A stretch of 64,000 nucleotides of DNA from Hyparrhenia diplandra (GCA_015847255.1 JADLZK010009224.1:620001-684000), one strand, 5' to 3'; positions 38,801-50,573 are shown, counted from the stretch's first letter. The notes: generated from the letters alone by a model not told the origin. Translations and numbers: made by a program.

Positions 38801-39865
38801 GAAATCCGCTCCGGATCGTCGGAGGCCAGCTCAAGATCAGGCCTCGTTCTTGTAAGTTCTTTTCATTGTAAGTAGTTTTCAAGTCCCGCAGACACATGCT
38901 TAATATGAATATCTTGATCATGTTTATATTCGAGATTATTTGTTCTAGTATTTACTTTAATTACACATTTAGCATAGTTGAATTTATGTTATGTTCATAC
39001 ATGGATTCGTATAGCGCTCATCATCTAGATCGGAAGGTGAGTGGTAGAGACGATGTAATCATGGTGATTAGATCTTATTTACCTGCGTTTGCACCCTATG
39101 TGCCGGGTCGTGTGGTAGATCGTGGTGGTGACAAAGCACCATTGAGTCCTTTGCAATCCATCCCCCGTATGTAGGCCTAGCGGATGTTAGATTTCGGGTT
39201 GTTCTAAGTTTCGGCCTTAGTCTTCACGGATTACGTCCTCATGTTTGGATTTAATTAGTCTTTCTTCAATGATTGTTATTTGTATTGCATAATTAGGTAG
39301 ATCCTAACATTTAGTTTAGAGTTACATATTGGAGTTTCTAATGCTAGCTAGCCTATGAATTGCTATCGTCCATTGTTAGACACTTTCTCGCCAACCAACG
39401 TGATTTTTGGTCAAATCTGTTTATCTAGAACTTTATCATTATCTTTATTATGAACTTTGATCCTTGCTTAAGTAATTGATGAGATTAATGCTGATGTCTT
39501 GCACATGAGAGATGGTTAGATTAAGATCTATACTTAGTTAATTCAAGATAACGGACTTCTTTCATGTGGTAGAATATAAATTCAAGACACGGTTATTACT
39601 CCCGGTTAAAATGCTACAATGGTATATATTCATATATGTCGTAAACTGCGGATACCCATTATAATTGTTTATTTACTTATTAAGAAGTTATCAAGGCATA
39701 GTACGAATATTATATTCCTTGCATATTAGTAGTTTAACTATAGGGATGACAACCTTTTCGGATATGCTATGAACTGCAATGAATATTTCTTTTAGTTTTA
39801 TTCGAAGCAACATCGATATTCTTTCTAGATGCCATTACTAGTTAGTGACATTAGAAATACCAACA
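35888..39865 (+). mobile_element. E5b, LTR element lacking its 5' end
   Basis: Internal sequence (35888-38129) ends in a polypurine tract (TAAGCTTGGGGAGTTT) and is followed by a complete plus-strand LTR (38130-39865, 1736 bp). The 5' LTR, primer site and gag are missing. A short reading frame at 35982-36305 keeps the segment YEIIEGTI that is also seen in E1 and E2 (VEIIEGTI), so it is a decayed shared ORF. GGACACGTGTCC repeats lie at 37490-37650. Confidence 0.8.
38130..39865 (+). repeat. E5b 3' LTR, plus orientation
   Basis: It is the inverted partner of 33991-35722. It contains palindromes at 38448-38461 and 38470-38481, a TATA-like GATATATTAG near 38655 and the hairpin TAATC-ATGGT-GATTA at 39056-39070. 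Confidence 0.88.
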
Positions 39866-40434
39866 GATGTCATTAGTGCGTGGTCGATGAAACATGCCCT
39901 TTCCCGTAATTTCTCTCCGTAAAAACGTCCCCTGTTGAAATCTCTTAAGGTAGAGGTCATCTCTATAGGGCAGCTTGATTCAAAACCTAACGAAGTGCTC
40001 AGTTGTTTCCAGGTCATGGTGTATGGTTGACGGAATAACCGGAAAGTTACCCCGTTTCCATCCTCAGTATAATTTAAAGTGCATAGAAACTCTAGAGTAA
40101 GAAGACGGCACCCCCTCTCAGAGGTGTCGTAAAAAGATGTCCATCCCAGCAGTTGGAAAATGAGCCTAAATTCTGGTAGGATGCCTATGCGCTCCATGAA
40201 TTCGTTATCTAGCATAGGAGTTAATACAAATTCTCTATCTTTTAGTTTTCCATACCGGCTCCTCTCCTCTCCTACTCGTAGATGAAGGTGTACGTCCAAG
40301 GTTAGAGTTTTACCTTGGCTAGGTGAGGCTGTAGGTGATGGAGAAGCGGTCGGCGACGGCGTCGCTCGGGTGTCAGTGCTCATTGCTTGCTCGGAATTAG
40401 AGCGAGAGCGTGTCTTGCGAAACCTTCCAAACAT
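39838..40434 (-). CDS. Extra ORF of E3, truncated at its C-terminus
   Basis: About 193 codons belong to the element and the last few are read through the junction into the E5b LTR, where the stop lies. The N-terminus is basic (FGRFRKTRSRSNS) then Ser/Pro/Thr-rich (TPSPTASPSPTASPS). A folded region follows with FVLTPMLDNEFMERIG and LTLEFLCTLNYTEDG. It resembles the large family of ORFs annotated in plant Athila/Tat-like elements and has no signal peptide or membrane segment in the part present. Its function is unknown. A TATA box and twin palindromes lie 200-250 bp upstream, suggesting separate transcription. Confidence 0.6.
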   Translation of the reverse strand: MFGRFRKTRSRSNSEQAMSTDTRATPSPTASPSPTASPSQGKTLTLDVHLHLRVGEERSRYGKLKDREFVLTPMLDNEFMERIGILPEFRLIFQLLGWTSFYDTSERGCRLLTLEFLCTLNYTEDGNGVTFRLFRQPYTMTWKQLSTSLGFESSCPIEMTSTLRDFNRGRFYGEKLRERACFIDHALMTSVGISNVTN

Positions 40435-40629
40435 GGCTGGTATTTAGGGGAAAAGATTGGCTAGAGGGTTTTGGTTGGAAGAGAGGATTATCTCCGAAGA
40501 TTTTTCCTCTTCCTAATTTTCTATTCTTTTTCTCCTCTATTTCTCTCTTCTTCTATTTCTGCTCTACTTCTCCTCGAAAACCAGAATTCTGTGTTGCTTG
40601 GGATGAAAATGGCAAGGGGCTTGCACCCC

Positions 40630-40686
40630 CTTTTATAGGGCAGGAGGGGGAGGCCGATCGGCCTAATAGTGGGGCCGATCAGCCCC
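40630..40686 (-). promoter_or_regulatory. Internal promoter of the E3 extra ORF
   Basis: The minus strand reads a degenerate palindrome GGGGCTGATCGGCCCC (40686-40671), then GGCCGATCGGCC (40663-40652), then CCCTATAAAAG (40640-40630). The ATG of the ORF lies about 200 bp further down, at 40434. The same twin palindrome stands upstream of the TATA box in the LTRs. Confidence 0.55.
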
Positions 40687-41155
40687 CAAGTGGGCCCATC
40701 CTGGGTGCCTCTTCCACCATCCATTATTTGCTGAAATTCCACGCTAGAATAGTACATGTTAGGTCAAGTGGAGTGCTGCTGGTGGAAAATGGATGGAGGG
40801 GAAGAAAAGGGAATAAAGAAAGTGGTGATTTGATGCTTTATCCCTATGACATGTGGGTCCCACTTGTAAGGTGCATTATTTTTGTATTTTTCTGAATAAA
40901 AATGAATAAAAACATAGCAGTAAAGTAAAAATTATTTTTATGCCACCACGGGAAAGTAATTATACGGGTTTTCACTCCGCAAAGATTATTGATCATGGGG
41001 CGTAATTTTCTTTTTATGGTGAAAGTAAAAGTGCGAGGAATTTAAATTGCAGAAAATAAATGCGAGGAAATAAAATATTTTTGGATTTTTGGAATTATTA
41101 TCAACTTACCTGACAGTGAGGGTTCGTAGTTAAGGTCCTCGAACGGGGACCTCTT

Positions 41156-42106
41156 CTAGTCCTCCGGTGCATCCTCCGTCGGAAAGGATGGTTCGTCCGG
41201 CATCGTCTTCTCTTGATCGATCATGTTCGCATTGGTAGCGAGTTCAGGTCTGGGCTTGAAGGCGAACTTCTCCTCCTTTCCATTGATCTCAAATGTGATC
41301 TCTCCAGCGCTGACGTCAATGTGAGCGTTGGCGGTGCTTAGGAACGGTCGCCCGAGAATCAGTGAGACCCTGGAGTCTGGGTGCATGTCCAGTACAACGA
41401 AGTCAACTGGCACAAAAAACTCCCGGATCCTCACTGGGACATTCTCGGCGATTCCGGTCGGGTAACGAACTGATTGATCTGCTAGTTGTAAACACATTGA
41501 TGTTGGAACCAAGGCAGGGTGCTTGAGCTTGTCGAAGACAACCTTGGGCATCACACTGACACTTGCTCCATGATCACAGAGTGCGTTGTTGAAGTATTGA
41601 TCTCCGATTGAGCACTCTATAGTGGGGCATCCTGGATCCTTTTTCTTGATGGGTGATGTGTTTAGGATTGCCGCACTACATTCTTCTGTCAACTTGATGA
41701 TCTCCGTAGTTGGTAGTGGTCTCTTCTTGTTCAGGATATCTCTGATGTACTTCGCGTATGTCGGGACCTGCATAGCATCTAGTAGAGGTATATTAACATA
41801 AAGCTTTTGGATTACCTCGATGAATTTGCCGAATTGATCATCAACTTGAGGTCTTCTAATTCTTCTTGGATATGGTAGGAAGTTGGTGTCGTGAAAGTCT
41901 TGTCTTGTGGGTTCTTGGCGCACAACTTCTTCTACATCATCGTCCTTGTCTTCGGAATGTTGGCCGGTACTACGGGCGGTGCGTGGGGCTGCAGGTGCCG
42001 TAGGTTTCCTAGCCGAAGGTCTTACTGCGCCGGTTGGATACGGTGGATCGGTGGTTTCCTTGCCACCCCTTGTTCGGATATTACATACCGCCATGATTAG
42101 TAGCAA
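41156..42106 (-). CDS. E3 retropepsin-like aspartic protease region
   Basis: It is a Gag-linked aspartic protease of a plant gypsy-type element. The first part is a Pro/Arg linker; the protease fold follows with the active-site segment ALCDHGASVSVMPKVVF (about residue 175) and the second signature LILGRPFLSTANAHIDV (about residue 250). In this plant family the active site usually reads DLGAS; here it is DHGAS, a change at the residue after the catalytic Asp. It is in a different frame from the end of gag and overlaps it by about 10 bases. The ORF ends with an acidic tail, and no reverse transcriptase follows. Confidence 0.85.
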   Translation of the reverse strand: MLLIMAVCNIRTRGGKETTDPPYPTGAVRPSARKPTAPAAPRTARSTGQHSEDKDDDVEEVVRQEPTRQDFHDTNFLPYPRRIRRPQVDDQFGKFIEVIQKLYVNIPLLDAMQVPTYAKYIRDILNKKRPLPTTEIIKLTEECSAAILNTSPIKKKDPGCPTIECSIGDQYFNNALCDHGASVSVMPKVVFDKLKHPALVPTSMCLQLADQSVRYPTGIAENVPVRIREFFVPVDFVVLDMHPDSRVSLILGRPFLSTANAHIDVSAGEITFEINGKEEKFAFKPRPELATNANMIDQEKTMPDEPSFPTEDAPED

Positions 42107-43322
42107 CGGGCATAGCAGCCAGACAAATTTGATAGTTTTGATTCTAGCTTGATATTAAAAGCAACTTGTTCTTTTATCATGGCAGAAAAACTATCCATTT
42201 TAGCATTTATATCTTCGAGAATTTTATCATTAGCAATTAACTTCTTGGAGAAACTATCATTAATTTTAACTTGCTCTTCAATTAATTCTCGTAAAGAAGG
42301 TTGCTTGAATTTATTACCCGAATTAAAGTTATTACACGAATACTTACCCGCGTAAGTCGGTCGTGGTTGCGGGTCTTTTCTTTGGGTTGGTGCTGACTCG
42401 TGGACCACCAAGCTTGAGCTTTTTGAAGTGTTCATGTAGTCTTGTAAAGCTTGTCGATCCTTCTTGTAATTGGCTCGCTCCTCAAGCCAATTTAGTAGCA
42501 CATCCATTCCAGTTGATACTGCCTTCAATTCTTCTTGTTCTTCTGGTATTTCTTCACTTTGATGACAGTATTGGGTGTTCTTCGGGGTCCGGCCTTGATT
42601 TTCTGATATCTTGCACATTAGTGTAACGGCTTCCCCGGGTGTGAGTGATAAGAATGATCCTCCAGCAGTGGCGTCTAGATGCTCTCTTGCTCTTTGATTT
42701 AATCCATGGTAGAAACCTTGTAAGAGCATCCATTCCTCCATTCCATGGTGAGGGCAATCGATATGTATTCTTGCAAACGTTCCCACGCCTCGGAATAGAT
42801 TCTCCCTTCGCTGGCGAAAGTTGGCAATTTTTCCACGTAAGGCATTGGTTTTGCACGTGGGGAAAAAACTTTGCCGAGGAATGCGGTTGAACATTTCTCC
42901 CATGTGTTTATCTTTTGTTCATTGGAGTAGAACCATTGCCTCGCTCTTCCCGATAGTGAGAAAGGGAATAAGCGGAGCAAGATCATGTCCTTGGGAATGT
43001 TCTTGATGTTGATAGTGGCGCCTATCTCCATGAAAATCTGGAGATGAGTGCTTGCATCTTCATGTGTCTTTCCTTCAAACGGGTTAGTTTGCACCATGTT
43101 GATGAGGCTTGCCTTGAGCTCAAACTCATGATTGATTTGAAGTGTAGGTCCAAGTGCGAATGTTCTTGATGGTTGGAGCAGAGAACTCTCGCAGGCGTCT
43201 TTTCGATCATGGCTTCGGGAACTTGGTGTGGCTTCTTGGGTAGACTTGATTCGGATGATCGAGTGTAGTGAATCACAATCAAACCTATTAATACCCCGCG
43301 CGAATAAGATGGAAAAAGACAA
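42097..43322 (-). pseudogene. E3 gag, frame-broken
   Basis: It would encode the structural Gag protein that forms the virus-like particle. Readable parts of the retrotransposon gag family are NPFEGKTHEDASTHLQIF and LSGRARQWFYSNEQ in one frame, then GKIANFRQRRE and FYHGLNQRAREHLDATAGG in another, with EAWERLQEYI back in the first. At least three indels between 42900 and 42750 break the frame. The C-terminal part is lysine-rich and coiled-coil-like (EEQVKINDSFSKKLIAND); no CCHC zinc knuckle was seen. The start codon is uncertain. Confidence 0.8.
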
Positions 43323-43449
43323 TAAACGGGTAAATCTGTTTTAAGCGAGAGAGGTGCTAAGTAGCAAAATCCACACTTAGTATTCATCTATCAATAATCA
43401 AAAAAGAGTAACTATCAAAATCTTCCCCGGCAACGGCGCCAGAAATGCT

Positions 43450-44970
43450 TGTTGGTATTTGTTAGCTTACAGAGAAATTATAGATCCAAGCGCACGGATG
43501 TCCAAAGTGAGCATTTCACCCGGGGAGGGTTTTAAATATCGAATCCACGAGGAAGATATGATAAGTAGTTCAATTGATTAAAGACAGAGATAAAAGACTA
43601 ATGAGATTTTGTAGTAATTAACACATACTTAAACAAGGTAAGCCAATAATAAATAGCATTGAGGTATATGAGGCGGGTAGAGGTACACACGTGGTGAGTA
43701 TAGCATAAAACTAATTCCTAGTTAGATTAGGATTGGATTTAAAACAAAGGGACAGTTCTTAGGTAGCATACAAAGACTCTATTAAATGGGTTAAACAGGC
43801 ATAGCATAAGATCATATATAAATCAAAACCATAGATAAGAATGTGCACCCCGAAGATTACTTAAGAAAATCAGGAACGAAACAAGATAATCCCAAGAACC
43901 ATTATCGACTAGTCTTATACACGGGGGATGGATTACAAAGGACTCAATAGTCTTTGTCACCACTACGATCTACCACACCTAACCCGGCATATAAGGTGAA
44001 TCCGCAAGTAAATTATATCTAAGCACCATGCTTACATACTTTCTACTACCTAGCACACTCGAGAAATATACTAGGAGCTCTACGAATAAGCGCGTTGAAT
44101 TATCATGAATAATGATCATATCAAATATGCTATGACTAGAATAAAGTAAAAACAGAATAATTGCATGCATAGTAATGAAATAGCACAAAGGTGTATGAAA
44201 ACAATAATAATATTGATCCATAGTGTAACTTACGTATCCGTAACCGGAGCGTATGCTCTCTCTTCTCTAAACTCGACTTTCTATCTAAACTAGGCTCTAG
44301 TATAGAGCTATGAATTAGCTATCCTATCTCTTGGTGTCTCCTCTTCTTCTCCTGTCTTGGCTTCTACTTGATCTTCTTCTTGATGATGACTTGATGCTTG
44401 AGATCAGATTGATTGAGATAGAGGGGGTCTAGGGGTCTTTATATATGGGTCTTCCTCTGTCCCTTCGGCTTCAACGGCGATGCGGTATTAATCCGGAGTT
44501 TAATCTTGATTCATCCCGTACTTCTACCGACGCCCTCGGATCAAACCGACATAACGAAACAACCGGTTTTGATCGAAGTCTTAGAGGCGGTGGAGGAAGC
44601 TTCCCGAAGCGAGCAAGCTTGGCGGCCAAGATGGGCCGATCGCCCGCAGTGGGTCCCACTCGGGTCCCGCGGGCGCCGCCGTGGGCTTCCGGAGTCTTCT
44701 AGATGATGTATTTCTTGGTTCCGAGTTCCGTTCACGTCGGGAGTAATCCGAAGCCTTCTAGACTTGTTTTGGAGTTGGATTGCGTTATGTTACGTCGGTC
44801 GTATGACACGTTAATTCTATTTGTTTTCTGTTAAGTCCCTCGCAAATCACAACTTTACCAAAACTCATGGAAATCATTAGTAGAAACCCCTAGTAAGGTT
44901 ATCTAATTATATTTTAGTCATTTTCCATGAATTGTTGATGCATAAAAATATGAGTTAGTGAGCATCAACA
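43450..44970 (-). repeat. E3 5' LTR
   Basis: It runs from TGTTGGTATT to GCATCAACA. It contains the hairpin TAAGC-ATGGT-GCTTA (minus, 44034-44020), a TATA box near 44437 and only one degenerate CCGATCG site near 44634. Its partner LTR is not in the window. Confidence 0.85.
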
Positions 44971-46832
44971 ACAACCCCTCTTAAGAATAATATTGCAAAT
45001 GATTTACTTGAAGTGAGAACAAGACCTTCCTAATGGAACTCCTTACCTCTTTTTTAATCTAGTTATATAGCCACTCTAGATTTAGCTATACACTTTGACG
45101 TACCCTCTCTCACCTTCTCCCCGTGGATTCGATATTTAAAGCCCTATTCGGGTGAAGTGCTCACCGGTATCCGCTCGCTATGGATTATCCATCATAATAT
45201 TCCTGTAGGTTAACAAATACCAACAAGCATTTTCGGCGCCGTTGTCGGGAGAACGGTTTGAGACCACGTTGAAAAACTATAGCTAAATCTTGTACTATAC
45301 TTTTTATCTTTTTTTTCTTTTATTCTATCTTCTCATCTTTTTCTATCTTCGTGGGATCAATTGATTCCATATTTATCTATCTTATACTGCACCCTTAAGC
45401 GGAAGCTCGGCCACTAGAATCCTTAGATCTCATCCTTACATCGGCCATTAGCTACGCCTACGGTTGATCAAAATGATCATGAAGCAATACTTCTCGGGAG
45501 TGAGAAGCAGGATCATATCTTCTATGGTAGGAGTCTTTGCCGACATCATGAAAGTGTTGTGCGCATGATCATCATGCAGTTTTGGAGGAACCTTTTCTTT
45601 CCTTTTTAAGCAAGGTTTGCTTTGACGAACTCACCGTGTGAAACCCATATACTAGCATTCTTTATGACCACCCAAAGGAAGAAGAATCATCCTCCGGCCC
45701 GAAAAAATAGAAGTTACGATAGCTATATCACCATCACTCCAATCCCAAGACTTAGCTATCGACCCCAAACCATCAATGCGCTAAAAACCTTTAAGGGGGA
45801 GAAGAAATTCAACCCTTGGATATCTCTTTAGATGATGAGTTTCATGAACTTACAGCTTCACAAGAGACCATATATAATCCAAACCTCTTTAGAGATAATC
45901 TCTTAGAAAGAACCTTTATTGCTACACAAGAATATTGGGGAACCTCAAGGATGGCATATCTAATCATGCCATAGGAAGAGAGCAAAGCCATCAAGAAGCC
46001 ACTCCCTGTCTCTCTCTTTCTCTATGTTCAAATTAGATAATTCTTTTTCGAACCCATCTTTAACCACATCCTTGAGCCCAATGAATCCTCTTGTGCCCTT
46101 TTTTCTTGCGTCTCCTCACGATCATAAAATATTATGAACGAACTAAGGAAAACCAAAAGGAGCATATTTTTTGGAGAACATCAATGAGCATAAAGACTAC
46201 TTCATAAATGGAACTTTTTTCCACTTAGACCATGCTCATTTGAAAACTCCTAAATTGATTGCCATCTCAATTCCAAGACATGAGATCTCCAACCCCCTCA
46301 TACTTCCTTTCTTAAAACTTTAGAAAGGGTGGTTGTTGATGAATTTTCCTACGGCTTGAAATTTTGAGACTGGCAATATAAGGGAAACCACTTCATCATC
46401 TTGATTCATAATTTGAAGGTTTCCCAAGGACGAGCTTTTTGTCCTAAAAACAAAGCACTCTAGGGGGAAATACTATAAGACTTATATATTACTATATACC
46501 CCTATGTTATGAGCATATGATTATAAAAATATTCCTTCGGGTATTCTTGTCACTAACCATTCCAGGTTTGGAGCAAAGAAAACAAAGGATGACAATACAA
46601 GGTATGTCCAACCAGTCATTATGCAACATTGAATTACATACATAGAAACATTTATTGTCATGTTGCTACACTAGCTTGGTTATCTTTACCTTTATGCATG
46701 CTCGGTCTGTTAAAACACTCATCATGCTCTATCATCTCTGTTTGAGTAAATCTCTATAATGCTTTCATGTCATCTTTTATCTACTTAGTATGCTAAGGTT
46801 TAGAATGAGTTCATACATCTCTTAAATGAAGC

Positions 46833-46938
46833 ATGGTGCCTTGTTTAGGAGTAAGTGATCTTTCTTCTAAAGGCTTTTAAATTAAGCGTGGTGCTTAGGT
46901 TAGAACGCCTTCCTAAATCAAATTAGACGTGGTGTCTA
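46833..46938 (+). repeat. RTGGT hairpin cluster inside E2
   Basis: Units are at about 46833-46846 (GAAGC/GCCTT, imperfect), 46883-46897 (TAAGC-GTGGT-GCTTA) and 46924-46938 (TAGAC-GTGGT-GTCTA). The TAAAC/GTTTA unit of E1 and E4 is missing here, apparently by a small deletion. Confidence 0.65.
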
Positions 46939-49889
46939 GGTTGACTTTTGAACCATAGTAAACTATAGTAGATGCTGGTATATTTTTGTTGGACTAACCC
47001 CTGCAGAAAAGAATAAACTTTGAAACAAACTTGGGGGAAGGTCGAGATGAACTCACTAGAGATGGAGCAAGATACGAAAGAAGACGGATTCCCAGTGAGC
47101 CAAGAAGAAGAAGAGTGACACAAGACAAGATCCACAATCAGAAGCACTCACTCATGGGGGAATTCATGGGTGATGGAAGCATCAAGGAGGGAGGCCAATT
47201 CCATTGAAGATAATTAAGCCATCCTCTTCCTCCTAACATGAACCTGTCACTCCACATGCCACTCAAGAAGAAGAGAAGGACCACCACAAGGTGTAATAGC
47301 CATCATATTACAATTATAAAGGTAACACCTTGAGGTAAGTTGTCGTTAATTCCTTTTTTACTATGGCATCCTCATAAATGAAAAGTCAAACATGCTAGAG
47401 TTATAGTTTCACATGATTCAATCTTGTTAACTCGACATGCTAGCTTTTTAAAACTGTTTTTAGCATCACTTTCTTGTTCGCTCATTATTTTTTCTAAAAA
47501 TATTTACATGCTAGATTTATCTTCGATCTTACCACCCTTGTCATAAAAAGAACTTTTTACATTATCTTTATCTTGTTCAATGTGCCCACAAGGTTAGAGT
47601 AGAAGTAAATGAAATTTTGGTTCTGATGGTGTTTTCCCACCAACAGAGCCCATGCACTTGATCTCTACCTTGTCTTTGTAAGCAGGACTCACTTTGCGCA
47701 ATAAGAGGAGAAGTCTTATTTCCCTAATTCCTACAAGTGGAAGTCCCCAACCTACAAATATGCACACTAAACAAGACGCTGCCAGCTGCCACCATCCAAT
47801 CTTCCTTCAAGCAGCTGAATCAGCGAAGAACATGGGCAACGCCATCACCAAGTGGCTATTAAGATCAGATGATGCACTTGAGGAGTGACCAAGGAAGATC
47901 AAAGTGAGCACGACATAACTGGAGGTGTAGACCACTTGACAAGAGTAATGGGTCAACATCATCCCCATACTCCATCAAGAGGGCCTTACACCACCATTAT
48001 TGCCTACCTCACCATAAAACCCAAGAAGAACAAGACGCGGAGACGCTACTAAAAATCACAAGACCAGTTGGAACGGAGTTGACGAACAAGGAAGACATTA
48101 AGAAAGATTAAAGAAGTTCGCCGCCCCGACCAACCGAACACTCAAAGACCGCCACTCTAAGAAAGGTCTCCCGAAGAAGAAGCGACATGGAAAGAAGCAT
48201 CACCTACTGAAGAGGACATCAAGAGTACACCTTCGGAAGACCTACCACTACCCGCGTCATCAACCGAACAAACACCATCTCCATCGGCCACCTCATCTAC
48301 GCCACTCGTCGAGATCATTGAAGGCACCATTTCGCAGACCCGACATTCCGACGAGATGCCATCGATGACGCACGCCATGGGAGTAAGTACTCAAAACTCT
48401 CCCGAGAGGTAACTCGGTATTTATCCGCATATTTATTTTCTACACGGCATATTTAAATTAGCATATTTACTTTCTGCATAAAAAATCATAAAAATATGTT
48501 TACTATTTTTCTCGCATCGGTTTCTTTAAAAAGCCCCATGCAAGTACTCCTTTGCTGTGGTGGCATAAAAATAAAAACCCAAAAATATTGCATTCATATG
48601 TTTTTGCATCATCATCCATTTTGCATAGAAAAATTATCAAAAATATGTGAGCACATGAAGGTCCACGCTTTTGAAAAAAATCCAAAAAATACGTGAGCAC
48701 ATGAAGGCTCACAATATGTTCCTAGAATTTGTTCCTTCGGGTATGTGCGGAATTAATATTTGCGGGGAGAACATGTAAGAGGAGAACCCGAAGGCGAACA
48801 AGTTCCAAGGACGAATCAAAGGACTACAAGCAATATCCAAATTTTGGGGGGAGAGCACCCCGGATATCACGATAGGTATCACTATCTTTTAAATTATTAG
48901 CTAGTTATTATATATGTTTGCTTTGATTAGAGTTAATAAGTCTTAGTGTTTAAGTCTTAAAGTTAGTTCGATTAATTCGGTTAGTTCGGTTTAGTTAAAA
49001 TTAGTTTACTTTAAATATTAGGATTCGAATTATATAATAAAGTGCTCTTATGGAAGTCATCCACAAGTTGAGTCAATTATTCTCCATATATTTCTGGATA
49101 TGTTTTTGTCTCCACCATGCTTTGTATGCAAGATAACAGAAAATAAGTGTGGGGAGATCCTCGACAACCAAACAGATTTTTCGCAACAAAAATCAAGAAA
49201 TTCGGAACCAAGACGGAACCATCGACTCGACGACGAACCGCGCCCGACACGGTCGGTGGGAGGCCGACCGCCCATATATCAGGCCGGCCGGCCCCGCCTG
49301 GTCCCACTCAGGCCCGCCGTCCACCGCTCGGTTTTGCTTCCTAAAACTTTTCAATTTTCGCAAATTACTTTCCGTTCGAATTAAAATAAGTCTTTTCTAT
49401 TATGGTATGAAAAAGATGTCTTGTTGACCCATGAACAAAGTTTTGCATGATTAAATTCCTACATATACCTGTCACTTGTTGGGATGCCTTAATTGCTTAA
49501 AAAACATGAGAAAGAATAAAGTTAGAATAATGAGATCCTCTTTCTTGTATCTTGTCCTTGGAGAGTAATTTATTTCAAAATATTAAAATCATTAGTTATG
49601 CTTCTCCTTTGTGATCAATGATACATCCTAATAGAGCCGTAGCAATCATTAAAGATATATCTAATTAATTGTTGCTTTCTTGTGTTGAGCTTTGTCAAAA
49701 CCACGACCCATGTTGAAAGTTGTCTAAAGTCTAAAATCAAGATCACGCACATCGCTTTCACTAAAGTATCCATGCTCTAAAAAGTTTTAATCTCTATCTC
49801 CCATAATTTTAATTGTTGAAAAAGGTACAGCTATGAAAAAGCCAAATATTGAAAAAATTCTAAGAGTGGAGAGAAAAGTGAGAGAGAGG

Positions 49890-50070
49890 AGAAAATGAGC
49901 AAGTGTTCTACGGGTCAGAAGAACCCCCCTCTCTAAGCAAAGAAAAAGGCAAAAATAAAGAGAAGAATAATGGACAAGTGTCCGAGGGTGAGTAGGGCCC
50001 ACTTCTCTAATAAATAAGAGAGTAAAAATGGACAAGTGTCCGAGGGTGAGTAGAACCCACCTCTCCACTA
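49890..50070 (+). repeat. Three-fold GGACAAGTGTCC-type repeat near the E2 polypurine end
   Basis: It is the counterpart of 20340-20535, with two good units (49972 and 50030) and one diverged unit (near 49900). Confidence 0.7.
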
Positions 50071-50573
50071 AATAGCTGGTTACCTAGTTTGAAAAATAAA
50101 TAAATATAAATTTGAAAAAAAGGGGAGATAGAAAGATTTTCAACTAGAAAGAGCAGTGGTAATAATAATCTTGATTCACATGCACACCTTGATCTATGAC
50201 TTATGACATCTATCTCCATGGATCCACAGTTGACTTAGCAATAAATACAAGGTAAGTGTGCTACATGTTCTTGAGCTCCACATATGACATAATAAATGAA
50301 CTGTGAGGATATAATATATTTTGAGAGACTTGAGAGTGTCACAAAGGAGTAAGTAGAGCTATGTTTTCTTTTCAAAACTTATGCAAAATCTCTCCAAGTG
50401 ACTTGGTTTAAGAATTTAAGGTGATCTGTTTCTAACCATTTAATGCTCGAGATATCCCAAAGTGCAGGTATGACCATGGAGTATAATTATGATCCATTCT
50501 TTGTCTCTATGGTTACATTAAAGTTAGACCATCCTTTTATCGAGGACGAGTAAAAGCCTAAGTGTGGGGAGTT

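Larger units (their letters stand above)
39866..44970 (-). mobile_element. Ty3/gypsy-like element E3 (gag-protease), 3' end lost
   Basis: On the minus strand it runs: 5' LTR 44970-43450 (1521 bp), primer site TGGCGCCGTTGCCGGGG (43441-43421, tRNA-Asp type), gag, aspartic protease, a 0.7-kb spacer with its own promoter-like signals, then an extra ORF cut by the E5b LTR at 39865. No reverse transcriptase, RNase H or integrase is visible, but the missing 3' part could have held more. It is the only element here with recognisable retrotransposon proteins and may represent the lineage that mobilised E1, E2, E4 and E5. Confidence 0.82.

Noticed and set aside
39838..40434. Envelope protein of an endogenous retrovirus
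   Set aside because: The part present has no signal peptide or membrane segment. Its basic Ser/Pro-rich start and following region fit the extra ORFs of plant Athila/Tat-like elements better.
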